From Siphonobacter curvatus (GTDB lineage: Bacteria; Bacteroidota; Bacteroidia; Cytophagales; Spirosomataceae), in NCBI RefSeq assembly GCF_002943425.1, contig NZ_PTRA01000001.1, positions 682,001 through 746,000 of the forward strand: a stretch of DNA of 64,000 nucleotides, in the 5' to 3' direction. This document shows positions 1 to 8,786 of this stretch, in pieces; the stretch's first letter is position 1, and each line of letters begins with the position of its first letter. The notes beneath the pieces were generated by a model. That model made no database searches and was not told the origin of the DNA. It saw only the letters and a program-made list of their open reading frames with translations. Position numbers and translations under genes: made by a program.

Positions 1-752
1 TCTTTCTGGTAGTCGGCATCAATCGAGCTGAGTTCGATTTTGGAGTTAATCAAATCCTGCCGGGAAATATTGAGTTTATTCTGGGCAGAAACCACTTTTG
101 CCTGAGCGGCCTGGAACGTAAGTTCACGACCTTCGAGGTCGGTTTTTGAGAACAAACCCTGTTGGTACCCTTGCTGGAAACGCTCAAAACGAACCTCAGC
201 AATTCGAAACTGAATGCGCTCATTAGCCAGATCAACGCTATCCGACTGAACCTTAGCCTGTGCCTGTAGCACTTTGTTGCGGGCTTTTTCCAGACTAAGT
301 CGCAGAGCATTACGCAAAGCGGCTAGCTGATTTTCCACGGCTTCAATTTTATTTTCGTACCCATCCACGGCCGTTTCCTTGGCATCGACCTGTTCAGTTA
401 GACGAAGGGGCAGGTTTGGATCGAAGTACTCATCCTTGATCTCAGATAACGTCAAGATGGTGTCGCCCTTTTGTACAGCCTGACCTTCGCGAACGTGCCA
501 TTTTTCGATCCGTCCGGCAATAATGTTTTGTACCGTTTGCGGACGGTCCTGGGGCGTTAGGGCCGTGACCGTACCCGTTCCATTGATATTCTGCTGCCAG
601 GGCATGAAGAGTACAATGAAGAGTACGGACAGAATACCCACAATCCAGCGGGCCAGCTTCCGGCCCGTCCGGTGGGTAGAAAGCGTCTTGAGGGACTGGA
701 TTTCGTTTTCCGGTAGGTCCGAATCCACTCGTTTGGGAGATATATTGAGCAT
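1..752 (-). CDS. HlyD-family membrane fusion protein (3' end beyond window)
   Basis: About 250 N-terminal residues of a periplasmic adaptor are visible; the C-terminus runs off the left edge. The order is a cytoplasmic N-tail, one membrane segment (LARWIVGILSVLFIVLFMPW, about residues 33-52), a biotinyl-lipoyl-like half-motif (IAGRIEKWHVREGQAVQKGD), then a long charged alpha-helical hairpin rich in Gln, Ala and Glu. This is the standard layout of HlyD/EmrA adaptors that bridge an inner-membrane exporter to a TolC channel. It lies 44 bp downstream of the ABC exporter gene on the same strand, so the two probably form a type I-like export unit, with an outer-membrane channel gene perhaps beyond the edge. 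The ATG at 752 is the first in-frame start ahead of the membrane segment. Confidence 0.88.
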   Translation of the reverse strand, partial: MLNISPKRVDSDLPENEIQSLKTLSTHRTGRKLARWIVGILSVLFIVLFMPWQQNINGTGTVTALTPQDRPQTVQNIIAGRIEKWHVREGQAVQKGDTILTLSEIKDEYFDPNLPLRLTEQVDAKETAVDGYENKIEAVENQLAALRNALRLSLEKARNKVLQAQAKVQSDSVDLANERIQFRIAEVRFERFQQGYQQGLFSKTDLEGRELTFQAAQAKVVSAQNKLNISRQDLINSKIELSSIDADYQK

Positions 753-796
753 GGTTTGAGTTGAATTAAGTGTTCTCAGCAGCTGAAAACAAAGGA

Positions 797-2914
797 CTAA
801 TACGGCCCGTCACTGACGATTTTCCCATTTTCCAGAATCAGTACCCGATCACAGGCCGCTAACACTTCTGGATCGTGCGAAATGGTGATGAACGTCCAGG
901 GATGAGCTTTATCGCATACAAACTTGATGAGTTTTAGCTTTTCATCTCGGTCGAGCAAGCCATAGAAGTCCGTGAACATCAACAGTTTGGGGCGTTCTAC
1001 AATACAGCGGGCGGCCGTAACTTTTGCTTTGAAGCTTTCCGAAAACCGCTGACCCTCAGCCAGCATTTCGGTATTGATTCCATCGGGGAGCTGACCAATT
1101 TTATCCGTTAGTCCGAGGTTTTCAAGGGTCCATCGGAGGTCATCCAATGAAACATTCGTACGCCCCATCGTAATGTTTTCGAAGATGGTTCCGTCAAAAA
1201 TTTCGTCGGGGGCCACGTTTTTCGCCACCGCGTTCCGGAAGTCGTTCAGGTGAATATCTCGTAGCGAAAAGCCATTGACTGAGATGCTGCCATCGTATTC
1301 CGTCATTAAACCGCTCAGCAGGGTTAACAAAGTATTTTTACCGCCTCCGTTTGAACCCGTAATCGCCACCCGTTCACCCTGTTTGATGGAGAAACTCAGG
1401 TTTTGAAGGATGGGACGCTTGCCATCTGGGTAGCGGAACGTAAGGTTATGTACTTCCAGAGCCAAGTCCTGCTTATTGATCGGCATACGTAGGCCTCCTT
1501 CCCGTTCGAGCGGCAGATCCGTAACGTTACCCATCTTTTCGGTGGCTGTAACCAGATCAAAGATGGTATCGATACTCGTGATGAGTTTTTCTACGGAGCT
1601 AACGATCAAGACGATAATGATATCGGAAGCAACAAACTGACCGAGTGTAATTTGGCGATCTACCACGAGGAAAATACCTAAAATCAGCAGGGCTGCGATG
1701 ACCAGAGTCTTGAAGGCCACCATGTAGTAAAAAATCCGCAACAGAATTTTGAAGTGCTTTTGCCGGTACAGCAAGTAACGACTAACCAGTTCATCCATTT
1801 TTTGGACGGGAAGGTTAGTATTTCCAACTACCTTAAAGCTGAACAAGGTACGAGCAATGTCTTCGAGCCACTGAGCCACCTTGTACTTGTACTTGGATTC
1901 ATACAGACTGGTTTCCAGACCTTTACTGGCATTAAAACGAAACACCAGAAAGATGAGCAAAATAGTCAGTAACCCGAATACAATGAACATCGGGTGGTAC
2001 GCAAAGAGCAGCAACAGACCAAAGGCAATTTGGATGACGGCCCCGGTAATATCGATGAGGATTTTGGGTAAGGCCTTTTGTACCGTGAGAATGTCGAAGA
2101 AACGGTTCATCAACTCCGGTGCGTAATACCGGTTGAGAGCTTCCACTTTAATTCTGGGAATCCGGTAGACAAATTCGAAGGCCGCTTTTGCAAAGATGCG
2201 TTGTTGCAAAACTTCCACAATCGACACCTGAACGATCTGCAAAATACCCGTAATGAGCGTACCCACAATCACCAAAGCTGCCAGCAGATACACGGAAGAA
2301 AAGACCAGCCCCCCCTGAATAAGCCCTACAATGGCCTGACTACCTAGAGGCAAGCTTAGTGCAATTAATCCGGAAACGATGGCGTAGAGGTACAGGTAAT
2401 AAATGTCCCGCCGTTCATTTCTGAATAACTGCATGGTACGCTGCCAGGGCGTCATGGGCTTTTCGTCCGTACTGGCATCGTCACTGGCGAGGGGTTGAAT
2501 CGGAAACGCCGTTAGGAACAGTACCTTCCCATTATCGTTTGTTGCGGGCGTCAAACCTTCGCCGCTGATGAGTTCGGGACCATGTTCCGTAATGGCGTAA
2601 TGATAGGGCTTCCCTTTTTTCAAATCCCGGCCCGCAATGATGGGACGCATGTCGTCTTTTGAAGTCTGATCAAAGAAGACAAAGGGATGCTCGCTGTTTT
2701 TTTTCCAGTCCCAGAACTCGTTTTCGGCTTTTTCGTGCTTGACCAGAGCCAGATTCACACTAAAGGCCTGTTCAATCAGATCTCCTACGAAAACTTCTAG
2801 TGTTTCGGGTTCATAGGTAGAGGCAGAATGATTAATAGAAGCAAGCGTTGGGGTTTCGGGGAAAAAGAGTTCGGCTAGTTTCCGAACAGTATGGTCTAAT
2901 ACGGGAATGGTCAT
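797..2914 (-). CDS. ABC exporter with degenerate nucleotide-binding domain
   Basis: 705 residues. Residues 1-155 form a soluble N-terminal domain of unclear family, in the place where peptidase-type exporters carry a C39 domain; I see no catalytic Cys-His pair. Residues about 170-460 hold a six-helix ABC exporter membrane domain, followed by a NBD at about 485-705. The NBD keeps the fold and the H-loop (SHD, H680) but is altered elsewhere: Walker A reads GSNGGGKN (N527 where Ser/Thr binds Mg), the signature LSGGQ is replaced by FSES near 624, Walker B reads LLMFTDF (the Asp-Glu pair becomes Thr-Asp), and the Q-loop Gln is missing (VAPDEIF). Partner of the HlyD gene downstream. Membership in the ABC exporter family is clear. 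Whether it hydrolyses ATP is doubtful, and the substrate is unknown. Confidence 0.85.
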   Translation of the reverse strand: MTIPVLDHTVRKLAELFFPETPTLASINHSASTYEPETLEVFVGDLIEQAFSVNLALVKHEKAENEFWDWKKNSEHPFVFFDQTSKDDMRPIIAGRDLKKGKPYHYAITEHGPELISGEGLTPATNDNGKVLFLTAFPIQPLASDDASTDEKPMTPWQRTMQLFRNERRDIYYLYLYAIVSGLIALSLPLGSQAIVGLIQGGLVFSSVYLLAALVIVGTLITGILQIVQVSIVEVLQQRIFAKAAFEFVYRIPRIKVEALNRYYAPELMNRFFDILTVQKALPKILIDITGAVIQIAFGLLLLFAYHPMFIVFGLLTILLIFLVFRFNASKGLETSLYESKYKYKVAQWLEDIARTLFSFKVVGNTNLPVQKMDELVSRYLLYRQKHFKILLRIFYYMVAFKTLVIAALLILGIFLVVDRQITLGQFVASDIIIVLIVSSVEKLITSIDTIFDLVTATEKMGNVTDLPLEREGGLRMPINKQDLALEVHNLTFRYPDGKRPILQNLSFSIKQGERVAITGSNGGGKNTLLTLLSGLMTEYDGSISVNGFSLRDIHLNDFRNAVAKNVAPDEIFDGTIFENITMGRTNVSLDDLRWTLENLGLTDKIGQLPDGINTEMLAEGQRFSESFKAKVTAARCIVERPKLLMFTDFYGLLDRDEKLKLIKFVCDKAHPWTFITISHDPEVLAACDRVLILENGKIVSDGPY

Positions 2915-3037
2915 ATAGTTAAATATTCAAATGAGGGTTCACTTGAAAAGGTACTCCGTTTAAAGTTGTAGGTTTTGAACCTATTGACTTCATATAAATC
3001 AGTGCCAGCATGGTGCTTTACCAATCATGACTAACGA

Positions 3038-3045
3038 CAAAACTA
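3038..3045 (-). promoter_or_regulatory. candidate -7 element (TAGTTTTG) for the ABC-HlyD unit
   Basis: On the minus strand TAGTTTTG matches the Bacteroidota -7 consensus TAnnTTTG. It would give a leader of roughly 115 nt before the ABC exporter. No good -33 TTG is seen, so this is tentative. Confidence 0.3.
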
Positions 3046-3126
3046 AATCCGGTGGTTCCTGAAGAAAAGATTCTCATTAACTTCTAATAATTTCAGTATC
3101 TAGGCTTTAGAAGGGATTGAAATAAA

Positions 3127-3161
3127 AAGAGGTACGGAAACAACGTTTCCGTACCTCTTTA
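3127..3161 (-). terminator. intrinsic terminator after the GH95 gene
   Basis: Perfect 16-bp inverted repeat (arms 3127-3142 and 3146-3161) with a 3-nt loop, followed on the minus strand by a T-rich tract. It lies about 20 bp past the stop of the fucosidase gene. Confidence 0.85.
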
Positions 3162-3180
3162 AGATGGGTTAAGCGTAGAA

Positions 3181-5655
3181 TTACTGTGTGAGGAGTTCGT
3201 ACGTTTTTCCCGCCTGCGTAGGAAAGGAAAGTACATAATACGAGCCCGAGCGTTCGGCTTTTGCACGCAGACCTTTGACGGACAGGGGTTGAGCCGTGCG
3301 GATTTTACAGGGCTCACCTTTTAGCGATGTAATGGTAGCCTTTGTCAATTTGCCGTTTTTCCACTGCATACCTAATTCAAAGCCCCCACGAGCCCGTAGC
3401 CCTTGTACTTGCCCGGCTTTCCAGGCGTCGGGCAGAGCGGCCAATAGGTGAATGTCGTCGAGATGGCTTTGAACCAGCATTTCGGTCATGCCTGCGGTAC
3501 CGCCAAAGTTACCGTCAATTTGGAAGGGGGGGTGAGCATCGAAAAAGTTGGGATACGTACCACCCCCGCGTTGATAGGCGGTTCCGTTTTCTCGCGTGTA
3601 ATGAAGTAACTGCCGAACCAGCGAATAGGCGTGGTTCCCGTCGAGCAGACGAGCCCAGAAGTTGATTTTCCAGGCTTTACTCCAGCCCGTACCTTCATCG
3701 CCGCGTAACTCGAGGCTACGGCGGGCGGCCTGAGCAAACTCAGGGGTACTCAGCGGAGCAATCTGCCGTCCGGGGTGGAGGCCAAATAAGTGCGAAACGT
3801 GCCGGTGGTGCGGATCTTGGTCTTCCCAGTCCTTATACCATTCCTGTAGGTTGCCTTTATGACCGATGTGCAGCGGTAAGAGCTTTTTCTTCTTTTCAAT
3901 TAGCAGGTTACGAAATTGCGTATCCGTGCCCAGAGTTTGCGAAGCTTGAATCAAATTGGTAAACAAATCCCAGATGATCGACATATCCATCGTGGAGCCA
4001 ACCGTCACATAAGCCGGTTTACCCTTGGAATCCAGAAATGAGTTTTCGGGAGACGTGGAGGGGGAGGTAATCAGATAACCATCCTTGTCTTCGACTAGAT
4101 AACCCAGCAGAAAAGTGGCGGCTCCTTTCATGAGTGGATAAGCCGTTTCTTTCAAAAACTGGCGGTCACCCGTAAAGCGATAGTGTTCCCACAAGTGCTG
4201 CGAAAGCCAGCCAGCCGCTTCATTCCAGTTAGCCCACATCGGATCGCCATCGCCCATATCGCCTACGGCGTTGGATAGAGCCCAGATGTCCGTATTATGG
4301 TGGGCGACCCAGCCCGGAAGTTTATAATAGGCCTGAGCCGTTTGTTTCCCCGTTTTCGATAAATCTTTAATGAGTTCAAACAGAGGCTGGTGCAGTTCCG
4401 AAAGATTGGTCACTTCAGCGGGCCAGTAATTCATCTGCGTATTAATGTTGATCGTGAAGTTCGAGCTCCACGGGGCCCGCATATGCTGATTCCAGATGCC
4501 TTGTAAATTGGCTGGCGTACCACCGGGCCGCGAACTCGAAATGAGCAGATAGCGACCGTAATGGAAGTACAGCGTTTCCACCCCTGGATCGTACGTACCC
4601 TTGCCGTATTGCTCCAGTCGCTGATCCGAAGGTAAGGCCACATTGGGATTCGTCCGGGTAGAATCCGTTAATGTAAAGGAAAATCGGTTGAAATACTTCT
4701 GATAATCAGCTGTATGCTTGCTTAATAAACGATTGTACGGCTGAGTGGCGGCCTGATTGAGGTACTGAGCGGCCAGTTTGGCTTCGTCTTTGCCATCTTT
4801 GTCGGGGCATTTGTCGAATCCGTTGAAACTGGTAGCTGCCGATACTAGCAAGACCACTTCTGACGCATTACGTACGTGAATGCCCGCTGTATCCGTCTGT
4901 ACCTGTCCCTGCACGGGCAGAGCTTTGATGCGAAACTGGTACCGCATGCCGTTACAGCCCGCCGGATCGTCGTAGATGATGGGATTTCGACCGGGGGCGT
5001 TGTAGTAATTCGGATCAACGTGGGCCGGAGCTTTGCCTTTCACAATCAGCTCATTCGTACCCTGCGTCTGCTTCTCGAATCGTAGCTTGCTGCTGCCTTT
5101 TACGTCAAAGTTAAGTTGACCGGACTTGCTGGCTTTCAGGCGAATGACAATCACCTGATCGGGAGCGGAGCTGAACACTTCCCGGGTATACTCAGTGCCA
5201 TTTACCGTAAAACGCGTGGTAGCCAGAGCCTTGTTCAGGTCCAGATCACGCGTGTAGTTAGATGGCTGTTGTCCCTTTAAATCCTGTTGAATGAGTAAAT
5301 CGCCCAGCGGCAAATACGTTTGCGTATAACGGCCCTGCATTTTCTTCAGCAGTTGTACCGCTTTGGGATACTCTTCAGCCGCCAGAGCTTCTCGTACCTG
5401 AGGCAAATACGTATAGGCATTAGGGTTTTCGTTCGGTTTCACGGGACCTCCCGACCACAACGTACTTTCATTGAGCTGAATGAGCTCCTGAGCGGGCCGC
5501 CCAAAAACCATTGCTCCCAGTCGACCATTACCCACGGGAAGGGCTTCCGTCCAGACTTCGGCGGGTTGTTGATACCAGAGCTTAAGATTTGACTGACTTA
5601 GAGCAGGAAAGAAGGTAAAAGCTAGGAGGAGCGTACTAGCCAGTTGCTTAATCAT
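3181..5655 (-). CDS. GH95 alpha-L-fucosidase, secreted
   Basis: 824 residues with a signal peptide (about residues 1-20, ending ALS-QS). The N-terminal beta-sandwich begins LWYQQPAEVWTEALPVGNG, a hallmark of GH95. The (alpha/alpha)6 barrel carries the family's catalytic set as known from Bifidobacterium AfcA: the Asn pair in NINTQMNYW (N403/N405), the acid in SPSTSPEN (E537) and the Asp in IDGNFGG (D714). GH95 enzymes are inverting exo-fucosidases that prefer terminal alpha-1,2-linked L-fucose; some act on alpha-L-galactose. Length is usual for the family. There is no adjacent SusC/SusD pair. It is monocistronic, with a strong terminator after it. The fucose import and oxidation operon at 35-38 kb could use its product (inference). 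Confidence 0.95.
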   Translation of the reverse strand: MIKQLASTLLLAFTFFPALSQSNLKLWYQQPAEVWTEALPVGNGRLGAMVFGRPAQELIQLNESTLWSGGPVKPNENPNAYTYLPQVREALAAEEYPKAVQLLKKMQGRYTQTYLPLGDLLIQQDLKGQQPSNYTRDLDLNKALATTRFTVNGTEYTREVFSSAPDQVIVIRLKASKSGQLNFDVKGSSKLRFEKQTQGTNELIVKGKAPAHVDPNYYNAPGRNPIIYDDPAGCNGMRYQFRIKALPVQGQVQTDTAGIHVRNASEVVLLVSAATSFNGFDKCPDKDGKDEAKLAAQYLNQAATQPYNRLLSKHTADYQKYFNRFSFTLTDSTRTNPNVALPSDQRLEQYGKGTYDPGVETLYFHYGRYLLISSSRPGGTPANLQGIWNQHMRAPWSSNFTININTQMNYWPAEVTNLSELHQPLFELIKDLSKTGKQTAQAYYKLPGWVAHHNTDIWALSNAVGDMGDGDPMWANWNEAAGWLSQHLWEHYRFTGDRQFLKETAYPLMKGAATFLLGYLVEDKDGYLITSPSTSPENSFLDSKGKPAYVTVGSTMDMSIIWDLFTNLIQASQTLGTDTQFRNLLIEKKKKLLPLHIGHKGNLQEWYKDWEDQDPHHRHVSHLFGLHPGRQIAPLSTPEFAQAARRSLELRGDEGTGWSKAWKINFWARLLDGNHAYSLVRQLLHYTRENGTAYQRGGGTYPNFFDAHPPFQIDGNFGGTAGMTEMLVQSHLDDIHLLAALPDAWKAGQVQGLRARGGFELGMQWKNGKLTKATITSLKGEPCKIRTAQPLSVKGLRAKAERSGSYYVLSFPTQAGKTYELLTQ

Positions 5656-5792
5656 GCAAAGGTTATTTTGAATGAAGTTCAGAGAAAGGAACGTGAGTTA
5701 TCTACAGACGTCCCTTATGAACATAAGAGGGCTAGCGACTCGCTTGATACTCTAGGAAAGCAAACTATTTTGTAAAAAAAACAGGCAAGAAA

Positions 5793-5821
5793 CCCAGGAG
5801 AAGCGTACTACTTCTCCTGGG
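5793..5821 (-). terminator. intrinsic terminator after proS
   Basis: 11-bp perfect stem (5793-5803 / 5811-5821) with a 7-nt loop. An eight-base A-run at 5774-5781 gives the U-tract on the minus strand. It lies 15 bp past the proS stop. Confidence 0.8.
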
Positions 5822-5835
5822 AATAATCAAATTAA

Positions 5836-7308
5836 TTAGTACGCCCGAGCAAAAATCACGCGGCGTTTGGAAGGTTTACCGGAGAATACGCAGGTACCTT
5901 CTTCTTCGGGAGCATCCAGGGGAATGCAACGAATGGTGGCTTTGGTAGCCTCCTTGATCTGCTCTTCCGTTTCGGAGGTTTCATCCCAGTGAGCCAGAAG
6001 GAAACCACCCGTTTCAATTTTCTCCTGAAACTCTGCCCAGGTATCGACTTTGAACGTGTTTTCTTCCTGGAATTTCAGAGCTTTTTGATAGATATTGGTT
6101 TGAATTTGTTCCAGCAAAGCCTGAATTGTATCCGCTACACCTTCAATCGGTACGATCTGTTTTTCTTTCGTATCCCGACGGGCTAGTTCCGTCGTACCGT
6201 TTTCCAGATCACGGGCTCCAATGGCCATCCGGACGGGTACGCCACGCAGTTCGTATTCGGCGAATTTCCAGCCGGGTTTTTCGTTAGTCGAATCATCGAA
6301 TTTTACCGAAATTCCTCTGGACTTCAGATCTTTAATGATGGGTTCTAACCGATCGTAGATGGCGTTCAATTGTTCGTCATTCCGGAAAATGGGAACAATC
6401 ACGACTTGAATCGGAGCCAGTTTGGGAGGCAGTACCAGACCCTGATCATCGGAGTGAGCCATAATCAAAGCTCCCATCAGACGCGTAGATACACCCCAGC
6501 TCGTTCCCCACACGTAATCGAGTTTATTGTCTTTACCCAGGAATTGTACGTCGAAAGCTTTCGCGAAGTTCTGCCCCAGAAAGTGGGAAGTACCCGCTTG
6601 TAAAGCTTTTCCATCCTGCATCATGGCTTCGATACAATACGTTTCTACGGCTCCGGCAAAACGTTCGTTAGGCGTTTTCACCCCGCGGATAACGGGCAGA
6701 GCGAGCCATTCTTCGGCGAACTTGGCGTATACTTCCAGCATTTGTTCTGCTTCGGCTATTGCTTCTTCCGAGGTAGCGTGAGCCGTGTGGCCTTCCTGCC
6801 AGAGGAATTCCGCCGTACGGAGGAAAAGCCGCGTACGCATCTCCCAGCGAACCACGTTCGCCCATTGGTTGATGAGCAAAGGCAGGTCGCGGTAGGACTG
6901 TACCCAGTTTTTATACGTGCTCCAAATGACCGTTTCGGACGTAGGTCGAACGATGAGTTCTTCTTCCAGTTTTGCCTCAGGATCAACGATTACACCCGAA
7001 CCATCCGGGGCATTTTTGAGGCGGTAGTGGGTAACAACCGCACACTCTTTAGCGAAGCCCTCAACGTGGCTCGCTTCTTTTGACAGGTACGATTTGGGAA
7101 TGAACAACGGAAAGTACGCGTTGACGTGCCCGGTTTCCTTGAACTTATCGTCGAGAGCCCGTTGCATTTTTTCCCAAATGGAGTACCCATAGGGCTTAAT
7201 GACCATACAGCCCCGTACTGCTGAGTTTTCGGCCAGATCGGCTCGTTTCACCAGATCAAGGTACCACTCGGAGTAGTCGTCAGTGCGGGAGGTAATGCCT
7301 TTGCTCAT
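5836..7308 (-). CDS. proS: prolyl-tRNA synthetase (archaeal/eukaryotic type)
   Basis: 490 residues. Charges tRNA-Pro with proline. It is the short ProS without the bacterial INS editing domain: a class II catalytic core (motif 2 near [20 protein letters not shown], with GHTAH just after), an anticodon-binding domain from about residue 300, and the extra C-terminal domain that ends in the conserved aromatic pair (RVIFARAY). This type is usual in Bacteroidota. The ATG at 7308 gives the expected N-terminus ([16 protein letters not shown]). It is transcribed away from the lipoprotein gene, with a -7 element at 7450-7457 and its own terminator. Confidence 0.97.
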   Translation of the reverse strand: MSKGITSRTDDYSEWYLDLVKRADLAENSAVRGCMVIKPYGYSIWEKMQRALDDKFKETGHVNAYFPLFIPKSYLSKEASHVEGFAKECAVVTHYRLKNAPDGSGVIVDPEAKLEEELIVRPTSETVIWSTYKNWVQSYRDLPLLINQWANVVRWEMRTRLFLRTAEFLWQEGHTAHATSEEAIAEAEQMLEVYAKFAEEWLALPVIRGVKTPNERFAGAVETYCIEAMMQDGKALQAGTSHFLGQNFAKAFDVQFLGKDNKLDYVWGTSWGVSTRLMGALIMAHSDDQGLVLPPKLAPIQVVIVPIFRNDEQLNAIYDRLEPIIKDLKSRGISVKFDDSTNEKPGWKFAEYELRGVPVRMAIGARDLENGTTELARRDTKEKQIVPIEGVADTIQALLEQIQTNIYQKALKFQEENTFKVDTWAEFQEKIETGGFLLAHWDETSETEEQIKEATKATIRCIPLDAPEEEGTCVFSGKPSKRRVIFARAY

Positions 7309-7449
7309 GGAATTTTTTTTAAGTGCTCCGTGTTAAATAAGAAGAGATAGTTGATTGATTTTCAATTACTAATTTCCTCAATTCTTTAACACGTAGCGTC
7401 AAATGTTAAAATTGTCGTTAATAAAAGTTAAAGTCTTTTTAGAGGATTG

Positions 7450-7457
7450 CAAAGATA
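7450..7457 (-). promoter_or_regulatory. -7 promoter element (TATCTTTG) for proS
   Basis: Exact TAnnTTTG match on the minus strand, about 140 nt upstream of proS. It lies back to back with the plus-strand element at 7469-7476. Confidence 0.55.
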
Positions 7458-7468
7458 CATTTTAGCCT

Positions 7469-7476
7469 TAAGTTTG
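7469..7476 (+). promoter_or_regulatory. -7 promoter element (TAAGTTTG) for the lipoprotein gene
   Basis: Exact TAnnTTTG match, with a -33 TTG at 7447-7449 and a 19-nt spacer, as expected for the Bacteroidota primary sigma factor. It predicts a start about 55 nt before the ATG at 7539. Confidence 0.6.
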
Positions 7477-7538
7477 TAACAGTCACACTGAATACTGTCA
7501 CTAACAAGGGCAAATTCAACTTGAAAACGTCTACGATT

Positions 7539-8630
7539 ATGAAAATGAGGAATGTTTCTAAATACCTGGCTGTCGCTGTATTGGCAGGTGTTTGGGGGTG
7601 TAGCCCCAAAGCTACGCAACGTTCCTACGTGTATGATGACCTCTATTCTTCTTCTTCGGATGTCCGGGCAATCGCCTACAGTAACAAGCAGAACGACGTA
7701 ATTGAAGAGCAGACCAAAGGGGAAAACCTCGCGGAGAACGAATATTATAACCAATCGCTGGCTGACAAATATAACAATCGGCGTTACCTGGGGTCAACGT
7801 ATGACAACCTAGTGAATGGTAATGCGTATAATAATTACGCCTATAACTCAGGTTACGGTAACTGGAACCCTTACGGATGGAATTCCTGGAATAGCTGGAA
7901 CAACTGGGGTTATCCCATGTACGGTGGTTTAGGTGGATTTGGCCCCGGTCTTTCCATTGGTTTAGGTATTGGCAGTAGCTTCTATCGTCCTTGGAGTAAC
8001 TTTGGCTACGGTGGCATGTGGGGCTGGAACGATCCCTTCTATGGTGGTATGGCTTACAATCCATATTACTATAATTCCTGGGGATATTATCCTTCGTACT
8101 TTGGTGGATTGGGTGGCTATCCCTACTATGGTGGTTACTACGGTGGCGGCTATTACGGAGGTGGTGGAGTTGTCGTGAAACCTGGTACGGGTGACAATGC
8201 AGGTTCATCCTACGCTCGTCCACGAAACACGAACTATGGCCGTTCGCAGTCTGCCTACAATAATAATTTTAATCGGAGTTCTATCGTAGGAAGCTCAGCG
8301 GATTCACGGGGCGGTCGTACCAGTGCTTACAACAATTCTGCGTCGGGGAACAACAGTTACTACTCACGTCCTCGTCGCGAAACGGCTAGCTACTCAGATT
8401 ACAATTCTGGTACTAGTAACTCCTATCGTAGCGGTAACGGAACGGTAAATCGTCAGAACAATACGTATTCCCGTGGCTGGAACAATGAGAATAATACGCG
8501 TTCGAACAACTGGAATAACAACAATTCCTTTAATAATTCGAACATGAGCCGTAGTTACTCAGCTCCTGCGTCTTCGGGCGGAGGTAGCGTAGGCGGTGGC
8601 GGTGGAGCTCGTTCACGTGGACCACGCTAG
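7539..8630 (+). CDS. Gly/Asn/Tyr-rich lipoprotein of unknown function
   Basis: 363 residues from the ATG at 7539; an in-frame ATG at 7521 is less likely because it lengthens the signal peptide. The N-terminus is a lipoprotein signal ending VWGC (C21), so the mature protein is probably anchored in the outer membrane. After a short ordinary stretch (about residues 25-80) it is low-complexity: aromatic Gly-Tyr-Trp-Asn segments in the middle (repeated GGYYGG and NSWNNW motifs) and an Asn/Ser/Arg-rich C-terminal third, ending in a Gly/Arg tail. No enzymatic motif is present. Such proteins occur in Cytophagales without known role; surface or matrix structure is a guess. A strong terminator follows. 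Confidence 0.8.
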   Translation: MKMRNVSKYLAVAVLAGVWGCSPKATQRSYVYDDLYSSSSDVRAIAYSNKQNDVIEEQTKGENLAENEYYNQSLADKYNNRRYLGSTYDNLVNGNAYNNYAYNSGYGNWNPYGWNSWNSWNNWGYPMYGGLGGFGPGLSIGLGIGSSFYRPWSNFGYGGMWGWNDPFYGGMAYNPYYYNSWGYYPSYFGGLGGYPYYGGYYGGGYYGGGGVVVKPGTGDNAGSSYARPRNTNYGRSQSAYNNNFNRSSIVGSSADSRGGRTSAYNNSASGNNSYYSRPRRETASYSDYNSGTSNSYRSGNGTVNRQNNTYSRGWNNENNTRSNNWNNNNSFNNSNMSRSYSAPASSGGGSVGGGGGARSRGPR

Positions 8631-8656
8631 TTGGCTTAACAAACTTTAACGCTTAA

Positions 8657-8692
8657 AAAACCCCGTCAATCGGCATGATTTGACGGGGTTTT
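8657..8692 (+). terminator. intrinsic terminator after the lipoprotein gene
   Basis: 13-bp perfect stem (8657-8669 / 8680-8692) with a GC-rich core and flanking A and T runs. Confidence 0.85.
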
Positions 8693-8786
8693 CGTTATTT
8701 AAGAGCGGAATTAGCCGTTTTAATTACTGGCATTGCTTTTTGGCTGAGCCTTACACGTACTTTGATCGAGTCTCTTACTGCTGACC

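Noticed and set aside
7612-8223. 203-codon open frame antisense to the Gly/Asn/Tyr-rich lipoprotein
   Set aside because: It mirrors the low-complexity coding sequence; the sense frame has a lipoprotein signal, promoter and terminator.
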